From the NCBI GenBank assembly GCA_037893245.1, contig JBAIAA010000029.1, forward strand, positions 558,001 through 622,000: a stretch of 64,000 nt of DNA. Direction: 5' to 3'. The notes below the pieces were generated by a model. The model had not been told where the DNA came from and ran no database searches. It saw nothing but the letters and a program-made list of their open reading frames with translations. This DNA comes from Crossaster papposus (Eukaryota; Echinodermata; Asteroidea; Velatida; Solasteridae). The translations under genes and the position numbers were made by a program. Below are positions 10,385 through 20,790 of this stretch, piece by piece; position 1 is the first letter of the stretch, and each line of letters starts with the position of its first letter.

Positions 10385-12980
10385 CAGATTCGATTGTGCG
10401 TAAACCGAAGCCGCGTTTACCTACCTGTCGTAAGCGGCGCCCTTTTCCATGCCCAAATTTGATGTCGTCGTCATGTTTCACAGGCTAGGTCTACGTCACT
10501 GTACAAAGAGATACACACTGTCCTATCTTTCCCTCTCAAGTATATCTTTGATAACAGTACATGTATCAAGTTAGTTCGACGAAAGCTATATTTACTGATA
10601 GGAAATTCATTTTTGTTTAAACAACAGCAAAAATATATAAATTTCTAGCAACCTCAGAAACAAATTACAAATTGTATTAATTTATATTAAATATGCAAAA
10701 GGCATAATTTTAAAGGTCCGTTAAAAGTTGCACTTTTCAGTTCACCAACTTTAAATACCACAAAGGTTTTGCACATATAACAACACTATCACCCAATCAG
10801 AGAACACCTAAAATGCAATCAGTTTGAATATTTTAACAAGCGATTGTCTAGGTTTTCAAGAAAGCATTCATTATATACTTTCCCCAAAATATATATCAGA
10901 TGGTTGAAGTACTCGCACTAGTGCCAACCATAATATACATAAAGTTATATAGTTTTTAAAAAATACAAAAGCTCTATGATTTTAGAACATGAAACTAGCT
11001 TAAATAGTCATAAAGAAGTATAAAAGATAGCAGACATGAGAATACCCATACTACACAAATCGTAAGAATTGCCTGTCGAACACCATTTCTTTTTTTTAAA
11101 CAAAGCTAAATAAAACTGGTTGAATTTAAAGGATTTAGGAATATTCCAAGCCAAAAAATGATTAGGTCTAAGAGATAACCAGCGCTTAGAAACCCTGTAT
11201 TAAGCGCTTTATAAATGCAAGCTATTAGTAACCAGGCAGTGAGAAATGTTGACAATTTGGATCAGTAGTTAGTTTTCACTGCGCCTTGCAGTTATAAGGA
11301 AAGATTTCCCCTAGCACTAAAATGTGCCCTCTCAGAAAACTTTGGCCATTTGCCATGTATTTTATAAATTGTGAACTGTCGAATGGAATGGTATCAGACT
11401 ATTTTATCATTCTAGCCTTCTAAAATCTTCTAAAATCTCTATGATTTTAGAAGATGAAACTAACTTAAATAGTTATGAAGAAGTCTAAAGCTAGCAGTCG
11501 TATTTGGAATTAGGAGCGTCCCGCTAGGGCCCAGTTTGCGCATGCATTTGCAAAACAGCTGCATGTGCATTGAAAGAACCAAACCAAGATTCCCAAGATT
11601 TTTATGTTATCGTGTACCAACTATACTTTGACGTCCGAAGAATCAAGACTAGGCTTAAAAGTAGAATTATACCTATTATACCAAAAAAGTAACCTACCAT
11701 AGTACTGTTGAAAAGCTTACTTGTTGTAAAGATATTAATGATTCTAAAACTCTTGTGAAATTATTCCAACTGGCATGCTGTCATTTTGAAGAAAATAACT
11801 AAATAATGCCATTTCCAAAGATGTGTCGCAGAGGTGCGCTTTTGGACATTTCTGCAAATAGTGCGCGCATGCAGCTACATGAACAGCTACTTGAAGGCCT
11901 TTTTAAAAGATTGTCAATGTGCGAAAACGCGGCTTTTTACTCGTCCCCAACATTATTGCCTATTTGTATATGTACCCCCACCCTATCTCCCCTTAGAGAA
12001 GGATTTAATGATAAAACCCTGACAACCTAATTATGAGATAAACAGCTTTGAAGTTCAGACAATCGTATTATTTCTAACACATCTGTTTCACAAAATGAAG
12101 ACCAAAAAACACGCTTCTGGGTGACGGAATGTGTTCAAATTTGGTGAGATTGTAGATTAATAGTACGTGATTCAGGAAAACACAAAACCTCAAAATGGCA
12201 AAATCCACTCCGAAATGACTTCACGAGTACATTGTAATAAAACACATTGAAATTTCCTATCCCGATGCCGCATCGTGTCATTTTAGTATCGCGATTATCG
12301 ATGCATCGCTGAATCGTTACACCCCTAATTATCCATTGGTGATGCACTATTTGTTAGTTACTACATTATCAGTTGTAACAAGAGGGAATGAAGAGTGGAA
12401 TTATCTTGGTCACAGCTCTCCCTCTTTTTTTTTTGTTTACTTCTTGACAACTCTCTCAAGGCATGCCGTCACAATGGCTGTCCAACCCGTCTGGTGGCTG
12501 CAGAAATTATAAGGTAAGGGGCAAAAAAGAAACAATTATTATTAAACTCCAATATACTTTTTTAACTGCAATATTGATGCACTCAAACTTTTGTTCATAC
12601 TAGCCCCCGACAACAAAAAAGTCCTTTACAAAAGTCTGTTAACCAGTTCGCGCCGGATGACGTATATACATGCAAACTTTTCCAGAGATTCAAAACGGAT
12701 GACACATAAACACGTCACAAGCAAGGCCGGAACGGTCTGTCAGCAGCGAGCAAGGCCAGAAATGCGTGGGTGTTCTTCCCGGTACCACCTTGGCTCAGTG
12801 AACATTTCAATAATCCCGGCGCAAACTGGTTAAGTCCTTTAAAAAAGTCCCTTCAAAAGGTCCTAAAAATAAAATTGTTTTTCCCCCAAGGCGCTTTTAA
12901 CCCTAACCCTGCCAGACACAGCGCAGTGCATCAAGTAAAAAAATCTGGTGCACTTTGATGGATTTAGCTGTCGACAACAG

Positions 12981-13085
12981 TGTATAAACACTATATAAAG
13001 TGTATAAACACTATATAAAGTGTATAAACACTATATAAAGTGTATAAACACTATATAAAGTGTATAACAGTGTATAAACACTATA
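12981..13085. repeat. 20-bp tandem repeat private to copy D1
   Basis: TGTATAAACACTATATAAA plus G is repeated about four times with a degenerate end unit. The D2 equivalent near 35275 has a single partial unit, so the expansion or contraction is later than the duplication. Confidence 0.85.
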
Positions 13086-13384
13086 AGGGCTAATCCCATT
13101 GAACAATGCCAGAGATATTTCCTGCTGTGTTCTGTGACCACAGACTCTGAAGCAGTTTGACCTTGAGATCTCGCTGCACTCTGCTGTTCATTTTACCTAG
13201 AAGATTTTGTTGCACTCGTTAATACTGGTTTTCACATCTTGACAGAAAATGTTTAAATATTTATTTGAATTAAGTTTAAATACTTCCATTTGCTTCCTTT
13301 TCTGATTTGCTTCTCAGTGATTCGAAAGTCGGGGGCGAAGTCGAAGATGAAGCAAAGGTTAAACAAAACTACTTTTTATCTCAC

Positions 13385-13661
13385 CTAGCCCCGCAGCCGC
13401 GCCCAGTTTCGCCATGGAAATACTCGTAGAACAGGACCAGTTCCTTAAAAGCCGGGTCATCCTTGTAGAGGGGATTGTCAGCGTGGCAGGGCCGGGCACC
13501 GCTTTCGTCTGGCAGGAAGATCTTAGACAGACGAGAGGAGATCTCCTTGGCACAGTCCTTGAGACGCATCATGTTGCCGGACCCAGTTGGACACTCCACT
13601 TTGAAGGTGGGACCGTGGAAGAAGTCGTAACGCTCCAGGGCTTCGATGATCAGGTAGTTCA
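13385..13661 (-). CDS. Single exon of a GH63-related glycoside hydrolase, copy 1
   Basis: A 277-bp minus-strand exon sits between an acceptor (TTATTTCAG/TG) and a donor (GCTAG/GTGAGA). It encodes NYLIIEALERYDFFHG, then LKDCAKEISSRLSKIF, then FKELVLFYEYFHGETGRGCG. The YFHG(D/E)(T/N)G(R/A)G(L/C)GA signature, normally followed by SHQTGW, belongs to the C-terminal alpha/alpha-barrel of GH63/MGH1-like glucosidases (the yeast YMR196W type). The codon use is more GC-rich than its surroundings, as for a conserved gene. I found no flanking exons in the window, so either the introns are long or this is a duplicated orphan exon. Confidence 0.6.
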
Positions 13662-13739
13662 CTGAAATAACAGATCAATTGTTATCTCCGTTTAAATGTT
13701 ACCAACAAGCTCAAGCAGAGTTGAACGAGTAATCTTAAA

Positions 13740-14095
13740 GAAGTGACTCGATTCGAGCTGAGTCATCAGGTGAATAAGTCGAGTTGAGTCAAAAAGTCGA
13801 GTTGAGTCAAGAAGTCAAGAAGTCAAGAAGTCGAATGAGTCAAGAAGTCAAGAAGTCGAATGAGTCAAGAAGTCAAGAAGTCGAGTTGAGTCAAACAGTC
13901 AAGAAGTCGAGTTGAGTCATCAGGTCAAGAAGTCGAGTTGGGTCATCAGGTCAAAAAGTCGAGGTGAGTCATCATGTCGAAAAAGTCGAGGTGAGTCATC
14001 AGGTCTAGAAGTCGAGTCATCAGGTCAAGAAGTCGAGTTGAGTCATTAGGTGAAGAAATTGAGTTGAGTCGAGTCAAACATTTAGCTTGAGTAAA
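13740..14095 (+). repeat. 26-bp minisatellite, copy D1 (short)
   Basis: Units like GTCAAGAAGTCGAGTTGAGT plus CATCAG repeat about a dozen times with many partial units (GTCAAGAA doublets). It is the short allele of the array at 35975-37045. Confidence 0.9.
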
Positions 14096-14863
14096 TTCAA
14101 GTCACAAATAACACTATATAAACACGAGAGAAACTATTTTGAACCACAAGATGGAAGTTTCGGACAGTGTGTATTTGTGTAATGAAGAAAACAATTCAAC
14201 AAATAAAAGAGCAGTGATTTTTCTTAATTTCCGATTGATTGATATTTTGAAGAAATCGTATACAAATCTTGAAATAAAAGAGTTTTAAAGTAAATACATT
14301 GAACCCCTTTCATTTTTACAACAAACTCTTAAACTTTGAAGGCACTTTTTCAGTATTTTGTTTTTTATAGTATTTTTTATAAAAATAAATACAAACTTTA
14401 AAGACGTCCTTTTTTATTGCGACATCAATCCCAAAGAAGTCTGTCTGCTTTGCGTTTCATGGACATTTTCCCTTTTCCTGGTAAGTCTTGTATGAAACTA
14501 ATAATGTTTATTATTTCCTGCAATGGAACGTCTATTTTCCTTCAGTGGAAGAATAACATTCAACGAGGGTATGTGCCTATGCTCTATAAACATTCCTGCA
14601 CACATAATCCATACAGTACCCTTCGTCAACCTACACTATAGGTCAGTGCACATGATAACAAAAGACTATTTTTATTCCATTATTTCCCTAAAAAATATTC
14701 CCATACATGTACATGTACCTCTTGCAAAATACCAGACTGCCATCTTTCTCTATGCGGCTAATACACCAGGCTGTAATGTTAAACCGTACCTAGCTTGTGG
14801 TTGATTGTGAACCTAGTCATTTATTTTATCCATGTACTTGAAGAGAACATTGGGGATACTTCC
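14096..14863. other. Duplicated AT-rich interval without recognised genes
   Basis: The interval is collinear with 37070-37845. It has no convincing exon, only AT-rich DNA with short palindromic ACATGTACATGT stretches. Confidence 0.5.
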
Positions 14864-15276
14864 TTAAAGGTAGGATACACCATTGGTAATTGCTTGAATT
14901 ATCAGGAACGGGTGGATTTAAAGGTAGAATACACCATTGGTAATTGCTAGAATTATCATGAATGGGTGGATGTAAATGTAGGATTGGTAATTGCTAGAAT
15001 TATCATGAATGGGTGGATGTAAAGGTAGGATACACCATCGGTAATTGCTTGAATTGTCAGGCAGTGGTTCTAATGTTGTTCTTGGTTTTTTCGCAATCGC
15101 CATCTGGCGATCGATAATGATTTTGTTTATACAATTCAATTTTTTGGAACAATTACAGGATATCTAGAGCAATCATTTTGCTGGATGGCTACAATCATTA
15201 TTTACTTTCAAATAAGCAAGATATTTTCTAATAATTCTGAAGTACAATTTTTTTGATATCTGCAAATAGTGTATAA
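14864..15276 (+). mobile_element. Kolobok/T2-like MITE, D1 copy
   Basis: The left end is TTAAAGGTAGGATACACCAT, at TTAA 14864-14867. Three to four 54-bp units (GGTAATTGCTTGAATTATCA, GGAATGGGTGGATTT) follow. The element then has the family core ACAATTACAGGATATC, CATTTTGCTGGATG and GATATCTGCAAATAG. The right terminus is degenerate here but clear in other copies. TTAA target and TTAAAGGRR ends are the known signature of the T2/Kolobok group described in Xenopus. Confidence 0.65.
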
Positions 15277-15343
15277 TATAAACTGTATACAAAAATTTCA
15301 GAAAATCAAACTGCATTTCAGTAAGTTTTCGTTTCTTATCTTC

Positions 15344-16288
15344 CCCTGTGTTCCGACACCCCCCGTGTTCCGACACCCCCCGTGTTCCGACACCCCCCGT
15401 GTTCCGACACCCCCGTGTTCCGACACCCCCTGTGTTCCGACACCCCCGTGTTCCGACACCCCCTGTGTTCCGACACCCCCTGTGTTCCGACACCCCCCTG
15501 TGTTCCGACACCCCCCTGTGTTCCGACACCCCCTGTGTTCCGACACCCTCCCTGTGTTCCGACACCCCCCTGTGTTCCGACACCCCCCTGTGTTCCGACA
15601 CCCCCCTGTGTTCCGACACCCCCTGTGTTCCGACACCCCCTGTGTTCCGACACCCCCCTGTGTTCCGACACCCCCCTGTGTTCCGACACCCCCCTGTGTT
15701 CCGACACCCCCCTGTGTTCCGACACCCCCCTGTGTTCCGACACCCCCCTGTGTTCCGACACCCACCTGTGTTCCGACACCCCCCTGTGTTCCGACACCCC
15801 CCTCTGTTCCGACACCCTCCCTGTGTTCCGAAACCCCCCTGTGTTCCGACACCCCCTGTGTTCCGACACCCCCCTGTGTTCCGACACCCCCTGTGTTCCG
15901 ACACCCCCCTGTGTTCCGACACCCCCCTGTGTTCCGACACCCCCTGTGTTCCGACACCCCCCTGTGTTCCGACACCCCCCTGTGTTCCGACACCCCCCTG
16001 TGTTCCGACACCCCCCTGTGTTCCGACACCCCCCTGTGTTCCGACACCCCCCTGTGTTCCGACACCCCCTGTGTTCCGACACCCACCTGTGTTCCGACAC
16101 CCCCCCGTGTTCCGACACCCCCCTGTGTTCCGACACCCTCCCTGTGTTCCGACACCCCCCTGTGTTCCGACACCCCCCTGTGTTCCGACACCCCCCTGTG
16201 TTCCGACACCCCCTGTGTTCGCACACACACCTGTGTTCCGACACCAACCTGTGTTCCGACACCCACCTGTGTTCCGACACCCACCTGT
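15344..16288. repeat. 18/19-bp minisatellite, about 50 copies
   Basis: The unit is GTGTTCCGACACCCCCCT with 18-bp and 19-bp variants and rare changes (CTCTG, CGTG, CCACC). Because 18 is a multiple of three, long open frames with low-complexity Cys/Arg or Pro/Thr content arise in several frames on both strands; these are not genes. The array sits exactly where collinearity between D1 and D2 breaks. Confidence 0.95.
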
Positions 16289-16344
16289 TGCATTAGTGAC
16301 TCGATCCCATGTGGTAACATGCGTGCGTGGATCTGTTTCTAAAT

Positions 16345-17675
16345 TCGCTACCCTGTGGAGACCTGAACACAATGTGGACAATGGGAGTCAAAAGGTCTCC
16401 ACAGGGTAATTTCTAAAGATAGATAGGTCTCCACAAGAAATTCCACGAAACAGATTTTCGGATTTTGCTCAAATTACTCAAAAACTATTGTTAAGATGTG
16501 GGTTAGAGTCCTCGATTGAGATTTGTGTACAAAACCAATGAGAGCTGTTCGAAAAAGTTTGTACAAACAAAGGAAATCATAGAGAGGAACAAAAGAAATC
16601 CTCGATTTACACCATAAAATATGCTTGAACATTTCATACATACTGTGGACGAACAATAGACGTCCACGTGATGCGGGAAGAGGTTACTGATTGTGGACTT
16701 GAACGTGTCCACAGTCAGTTTTACCCTTTCTGAAAAAGAGCTTAAGGTTAAAATGGGTAAGGGTTTATAGACAAAATAAAGGGGAACACATCAGAGGCCA
16801 AGATTCAAATTTTGGGTTTCAAAAAACTTACTACAAGTACAAGCGAGAAAAATGTTTTATTAACTACATGAAGACAAAGGAATGTCCACAGTACGTATGG
16901 AAGGTAAAGCTGGGTGTGTGGACTTGTGTACATTATGGTGCGAAATACGGTACCCTCTGGAGACTTTAACACAATAGGGGCAATGGGAGTGAAAAGGTCT
17001 CTAAAGGGTAATTTCTATAGATAATTAGGTCTCCATTAGGAATTTCACAAATTAGATTTTTGGATTGTACTTAAATTACTAAAAAAACTAGGGTTAGAAT
17101 GTGGGTTAGGGTTAGTGTTTGGGTTAGGGTATAATATAGGGTATGGGTCGAAATTTCAACCCAGGAAAATAATTGTGGTTAAAATGGGAGCATTTTGAAA
17201 AACGTGCTTGACTTTCTAACCATTTTGTACACGAGAACAAAGCCATGTCTCATACAAAAACGCGAATGTGTGTACTCTGCGCAGCTGTGCATATGGAATG
17301 ATACGGTACCACTAAACCAACCTGTGCACGTACATACACTTATTCTCAAATTTGTATCATTTTGGAGACATTTCTTTGTTCTCGTGTACAAAATGATTAG
17401 AAAGTCAAGCACGTTTTTCAAAATGCTACTATTTTAACCACAATTAATTTCCTGGGTTGAAATTTCAACCTAATAATACCCTATATTATACCCTAACCCA
17501 AACACTAACCCTAACCCATACCCGAACCCTACGTTTCGAGTATTTTGAGTAAAATTCCAAAATCTATTTCGTGATTTTTCTTGTGGAGACCTATTCATCT
17601 ATTGAAATTACCCTGTGGAGACCTTTTGACTCCCATTGTCCACATTGTGTTCAGGTCTCCACTAGGGCACCAAAT
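16345..17675. repeat. Nested foldback element with telomere-like tracts
   Basis: The segment CCTGTGGAGACCTGAACACA at about 16352 and a diverged version at about 16950 (GGTACCCTCTGGAGACTTT) both reappear inverted at 17600-17672. The inner arms, roughly 16940-17235 and 17390-17672, form a long palindrome that includes CTAACCATTTTGTACACGAG and its complement. TTAGGG-like tracts lie at 17088-17130 with CCCTAA-like ones at 17485-17525. Half of the element (40440-40725) lies upstream of TRIM C in the same position. No coding sequence is seen. Confidence 0.75.
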
Positions 17676-17995
17676 GTAGAAACGGATGTGATCTTCTCAA
17701 TTAGCATAAAATTAGCATAGACTGGTACGTCACCTTATAAATATTTCTGAACTTTCGGTCAAAACTTGGAGTGTGCAATTTGAGCAATGACCAAAAAAAA
17801 CACTTTTTGTTCAATGTAGAAAACCTGCCAATGCAAACAAGCTAATTCATTTGTTATTCATTGTATTCCTTCCAAATTTGTTTGGAAAAAGAAAATATAA
17901 TTTTTTTGAAAATGCAAGAACACCTATTTAAAACTAAACGTGCATGTTTAAAAAATGTTATATTAACTTTTGTATTTAGCCAAAGGAAGATTATA
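17676..17995 (+). promoter_or_regulatory. Upstream region of TRIM A with probable 5' UTR splice acceptor
   Basis: TTTTGTATTTAG lies just before CCAAAGGAAG and the ATG. The same TTTAG-(C/T)C(A/G)AAG context precedes all three TRIM copies (17979, 28610, 40968). This suggests a 5' UTR intron whose acceptor is conserved. No TATA box or upstream exon can be fixed from sequence alone. Confidence 0.4.
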
Positions 17996-20047
17996 ATGGC
18001 ATCAAGACAGCCTGACGTGACAGTTCAATCTGTGTTGGGTAAGATCAGTCGAGATCATCTAGAGTGCCCCATTTGCACCGACTGTTTCACTGAACCCAAG
18101 GTCCTCGACTGTCTGCACAGTTTCTGCCAGAAATGCCTCAAAGACGTCAGACGTCAACATCCACAAGATCCAACACTACAGTGTCCCCTCTGCAGACACA
18201 AAACCGTACTGAAGGGAGACGTCTCCAATCTGCCAAGTGACTTCAAACTGAGTGCCTTAGTGGATGAAGTCGACTTCTATGAAAAGCTACTTGAGGGTCA
18301 AAGGCCAGAGATCAAATGTCAAGCCTGTGATGAAGAGAATCAGACTGTGTCACGATGTATGGACTGCGATCATTTCCTTTGCATAGACTGCCAAGCGGCA
18401 CACGGACGGATGACTTTAATGAAATCGCATAAAATCTACACACTGGCCCAGCTTCAATCGGGAGAGGTACCTTACAAGAGTAAGATCAGGGAGTACACCC
18501 CAAAATGTGGCAAGCATTCCGATCAAAATCTCAACATTTACTGTGACACATGCGAGAAGTTGGTGTGCACATGGAGGAATAAGAGCTCTTATTCCTCCAT
18601 GGTGTGCACAACTTGTGCTATTCTACAGCATGAGAAACACCCTCATGTTGATCTACTCGAAGCTGTCGACAAGTGCAAACGAGATGTTGCTAGAATGTCC
18701 CTGAAAGCTGAACAGCACACAGCACAACTGAAAGTAAACATAAGTGAAGCAGATGACAAGCACAGCAAGCTAAATGCCATGTATGCAGACACCACCAAGA
18801 AAATTTCCAGTAAGGCTGACAAGGAGGTTGCTAGAATCACAAAGGAGACCAGAGAAGAGGAACAGAAACTGACACAAGTGGCAGATGCAATCTTCAAGGA
18901 CCGAACCAAGACATTGGAAACTGTTCGTACTAGAAACATCAGTCGCTTGACCGAGACTAAGAAAAAGCTAAATGCGGTCACCCAATTTGTAACTGAAGCA
19001 AGTTGCTACGAGATTCTGGATTTCAAGCCTAAACTCCTGTACACCCTAAAAGAACTGACTGAGGAACAACCTGAAGCCTTGCCAGACAGTTTGCCCTGCA
19101 TTATGGATTTTGAGGAAGGTATCGGGAGGTCACTTGGCAGGCTGGTGCTGGAAAAAACACCAATACTCAGCTCACTCGGCTCAATTGCCGCTGCTGAGGG
19201 TTCACAGAGACCTGCAAGATGGGAGCGAAAAATACAGATGAAGACATTTGGACCAACAAAACAAACATTTGTCCTTGTTGATGAAGTTGCAGCATTCTCT
19301 AACAATGAAATTGTCGTATTTGACCGGCAGCATAAAAAGTTGATCACTTTCCTAACCAACATTCCGTTTAATGTCATTTCACAAGAACTCCAACTTGTAG
19401 GGTTGAACAGACCAACCCATGTTTCAGTTAACAGGGATGATGAAATCGTCATTCTTGACGGTCCCAGAGTCAAATTCTTCCATAAGGGTTACCAACCCTG
19501 CCTCCATCAGTTCCTACCAGGTTGGGAGACCGGCAACACCCCAACCTGCCTTGCAGTGGATGGTGGCGATATGATAGCAGTGGGTTATAAGAAGCAAGAA
19601 ATGATCTTACTGCACAAGAGAGATGGAACCCTCATCAGGAAAATACCTGCTCCAAAGATTGGGTTCAACTTGATAATCCATAATAAGCAGAGGCTTATCT
19701 ACAACGTTAACACGGGTACCAGCAGCGACAAACTACTAGCATCAGTCGATTGCCAAGGTAACATGGTATTTTCGGTTAAAATCAACAATAACATTCAAGG
19801 GAATCGGTATCTTAATGGTCTGTGCTGTGACAAAGATGGCGATATTTACATCGCTGTACGTACAAAGGGACAGCCTGAACAAAGTGAAATTCAGCAATTC
19901 AGCCGTGATGGACAGTACATTGGCTGTGTTATCACTGAATGTGGTAGTCCGGGTGATGTCGCATGTACACCAGCAGGAGAGCTGGTATTTGCGTTAGAGA
20001 ACCAAGTTATACTCTATCATAGGGTGTATAACGAGAAACACCAATAA
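17996..20047 (+). CDS. TRIM A: RING/B-box/B-box/coiled-coil/propeller protein
   Basis: A single coding exon of 683 codons from MASRQPDVTVQ to NEKHQ. The start is chosen because all three paralogues share MASRQPD there; in-frame ATGs upstream are not conserved. The RING finger (C3HC4, about 24-66: CPICTD, CLHSFCQKC, CPLCR) is complete. B-box 1 (108-145) is also complete. B-box 2 starts CGKH at 171 but is interrupted after VCT by 13 extra residues, ending in a second VCT, before TCAILQHEKH. A coiled coil follows to about 340, then an NHL-like propeller (HVSVNRDDEIVILD, CCDKDGDIYIAV, FSRDGQYIGCVI). Such proteins are E3 ubiquitin ligases, many in innate immunity; substrate unknown. The frame is open throughout. 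TRIM C is the close paralogue, 27 residues shorter. Confidence 0.9.
   Translation: MASRQPDVTVQSVLGKISRDHLECPICTDCFTEPKVLDCLHSFCQKCLKDVRRQHPQDPTLQCPLCRHKTVLKGDVSNLPSDFKLSALVDEVDFYEKLLEGQRPEIKCQACDEENQTVSRCMDCDHFLCIDCQAAHGRMTLMKSHKIYTLAQLQSGEVPYKSKIREYTPKCGKHSDQNLNIYCDTCEKLVCTWRNKSSYSSMVCTTCAILQHEKHPHVDLLEAVDKCKRDVARMSLKAEQHTAQLKVNISEADDKHSKLNAMYADTTKKISSKADKEVARITKETREEEQKLTQVADAIFKDRTKTLETVRTRNISRLTETKKKLNAVTQFVTEASCYEILDFKPKLLYTLKELTEEQPEALPDSLPCIMDFEEGIGRSLGRLVLEKTPILSSLGSIAAAEGSQRPARWERKIQMKTFGPTKQTFVLVDEVAAFSNNEIVVFDRQHKKLITFLTNIPFNVISQELQLVGLNRPTHVSVNRDDEIVILDGPRVKFFHKGYQPCLHQFLPGWETGNTPTCLAVDGGDMIAVGYKKQEMILLHKRDGTLIRKIPAPKIGFNLIIHNKQRLIYNVNTGTSSDKLLASVDCQGNMVFSVKINNNIQGNRYLNGLCCDKDGDIYIAVRTKGQPEQSEIQQFSRDGQYIGCVITECGSPGDVACTPAGELVFALENQVILYHRVYNEKHQ
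18571..18600. mobile_element. 30-bp perfect palindrome inserted in TRIM A
   Basis: ATGGAGGAATAAGAG is followed directly by its own reverse complement. GGTGTGCAC flanks it on both sides (18562-18570, 18601-18609). TRIM C and TRIM B have one GTGTGCAC and no insert. The 39-bp net gain adds exactly 13 codons. Depending on where the ends are drawn, the direct repeat is 7 to 9 bp. Confidence 0.85.
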
Positions 20048-20790
20048 CATATCCAGCAGATTTTTTAACAATAGCAAGTGAACACTTTTCCCGAGTCCAG
20101 ACTTGACAGGTTTGACTTGTAGTTTGGAGAAAAACACATACTTGTACATGAGTTTGCAATGGCTTATTAAATGTATGCGTTTCATTAAACGAAACGATAG
20201 GGTAATCTCAAGAAAATGATTAATTTTAGTCAGGAGAATGTTCAGTATCATGTTGAAATTCTTTGTTTGATTGCATGATTTTGAAGAAAAAAGACTTTTA
20301 AATTATCAGGAATGGGTGGATTTAAAGGTAGAATACACCATTGGTAATTGCTTAAATTATCAGGAATGGGTGGATTTAAAGGTAGGATACTTAGTTTTTT
20401 TCCCGATCGCCATCCGTGGACAATTACAGGATATCTAGCACAATCATTTTGCTGGATGCCTACAATCCTTATTGACTTTCAAATAAGTAAAATATTTCAA
20501 AATAATTTTGTAGTAAAATGTAGTAGTAGATATATGCAAAAGGTTTATCATACCTTTAAATGGATGAGATCAACATACAACGTTTTTATGACACGACGCT
20601 ATGTATAATTTTGTTCAAATGTAGTAACTTGTCGAGATAGAACATTTTTGCATGAACATACAAAGAGGCCTTTATAGCACGTAGAGCTTGAATCGGCTGA
20701 AATTATAATTAATATTCATATCAGAATTTATAATAATTTGGGAGGCTAATCATCCTTACTCGCAGCTGGGATGCCGAACTGCGAAGGATG
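20048..20790. other. TRIM A downstream flank
   Basis: A non-coding AT-rich flank that contains the small Kolobok-like MITE at 20298-20559. No other gene is seen up to the foldback element at 20791. Confidence 0.5.
20298..20559 (+). mobile_element. Kolobok/T2-like MITE, short copy
   Basis: Two 54-bp units (AATGGGTGGATTTAAAGGTA) are followed by the core ACAATTACAGGATATCTAGC, CATTTTGCTGGATGCCTACA and a right end TCATACCTTTAA at TTAA 20556-20559. The left end is degenerate. Confidence 0.65.

Larger units (their letters stand above)
10385..15340 (+). repeat. Segmental duplication, copy D1
   Basis: From GATTGTGCGTAAACCGAAGC to the stretch before the 15.3-kb minisatellite, this block is collinear with 31925-39300. 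The copies share the GTTTACCTACCTGTCGTAAG stretch, the 10.7-11.4 kb AT-rich piece (a third copy lies at 29925-30610), the GH63-like exon, the 26-bp array and the Kolobok-like MITE. D1 lacks three insertions present in D2, at 33070, 34183 and 38070, and therefore gives their empty sites. D1 alone carries the 20-bp repeat at 12981. Confidence 0.85.

Noticed and set aside
12430-12513. Exon encoding NSLKACRHNGCPTRLVAAEI with a GTAAGG donor, repeated at 34670-34750
   Set aside because: Open and duplicated, but no family recognised, no clear acceptor and no partner exon.
15173-16409. Long open frames on both strands with Cys/Arg or Pro/Thr repeats
   Set aside because: They are translations of an 18/19-bp minisatellite; unit length divisible by three creates open frames. 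No flanking start context or domain.
17085-17525. Chromosome end
   Set aside because: TTAGGG-like tracts are short, imperfect and inside a foldback element with sequence on both sides.
17861-17995. Upstream in-frame extension of TRIM A
   Set aside because: AT-rich, not conserved in TRIM B or C, and contains the conserved TTTAG acceptor.
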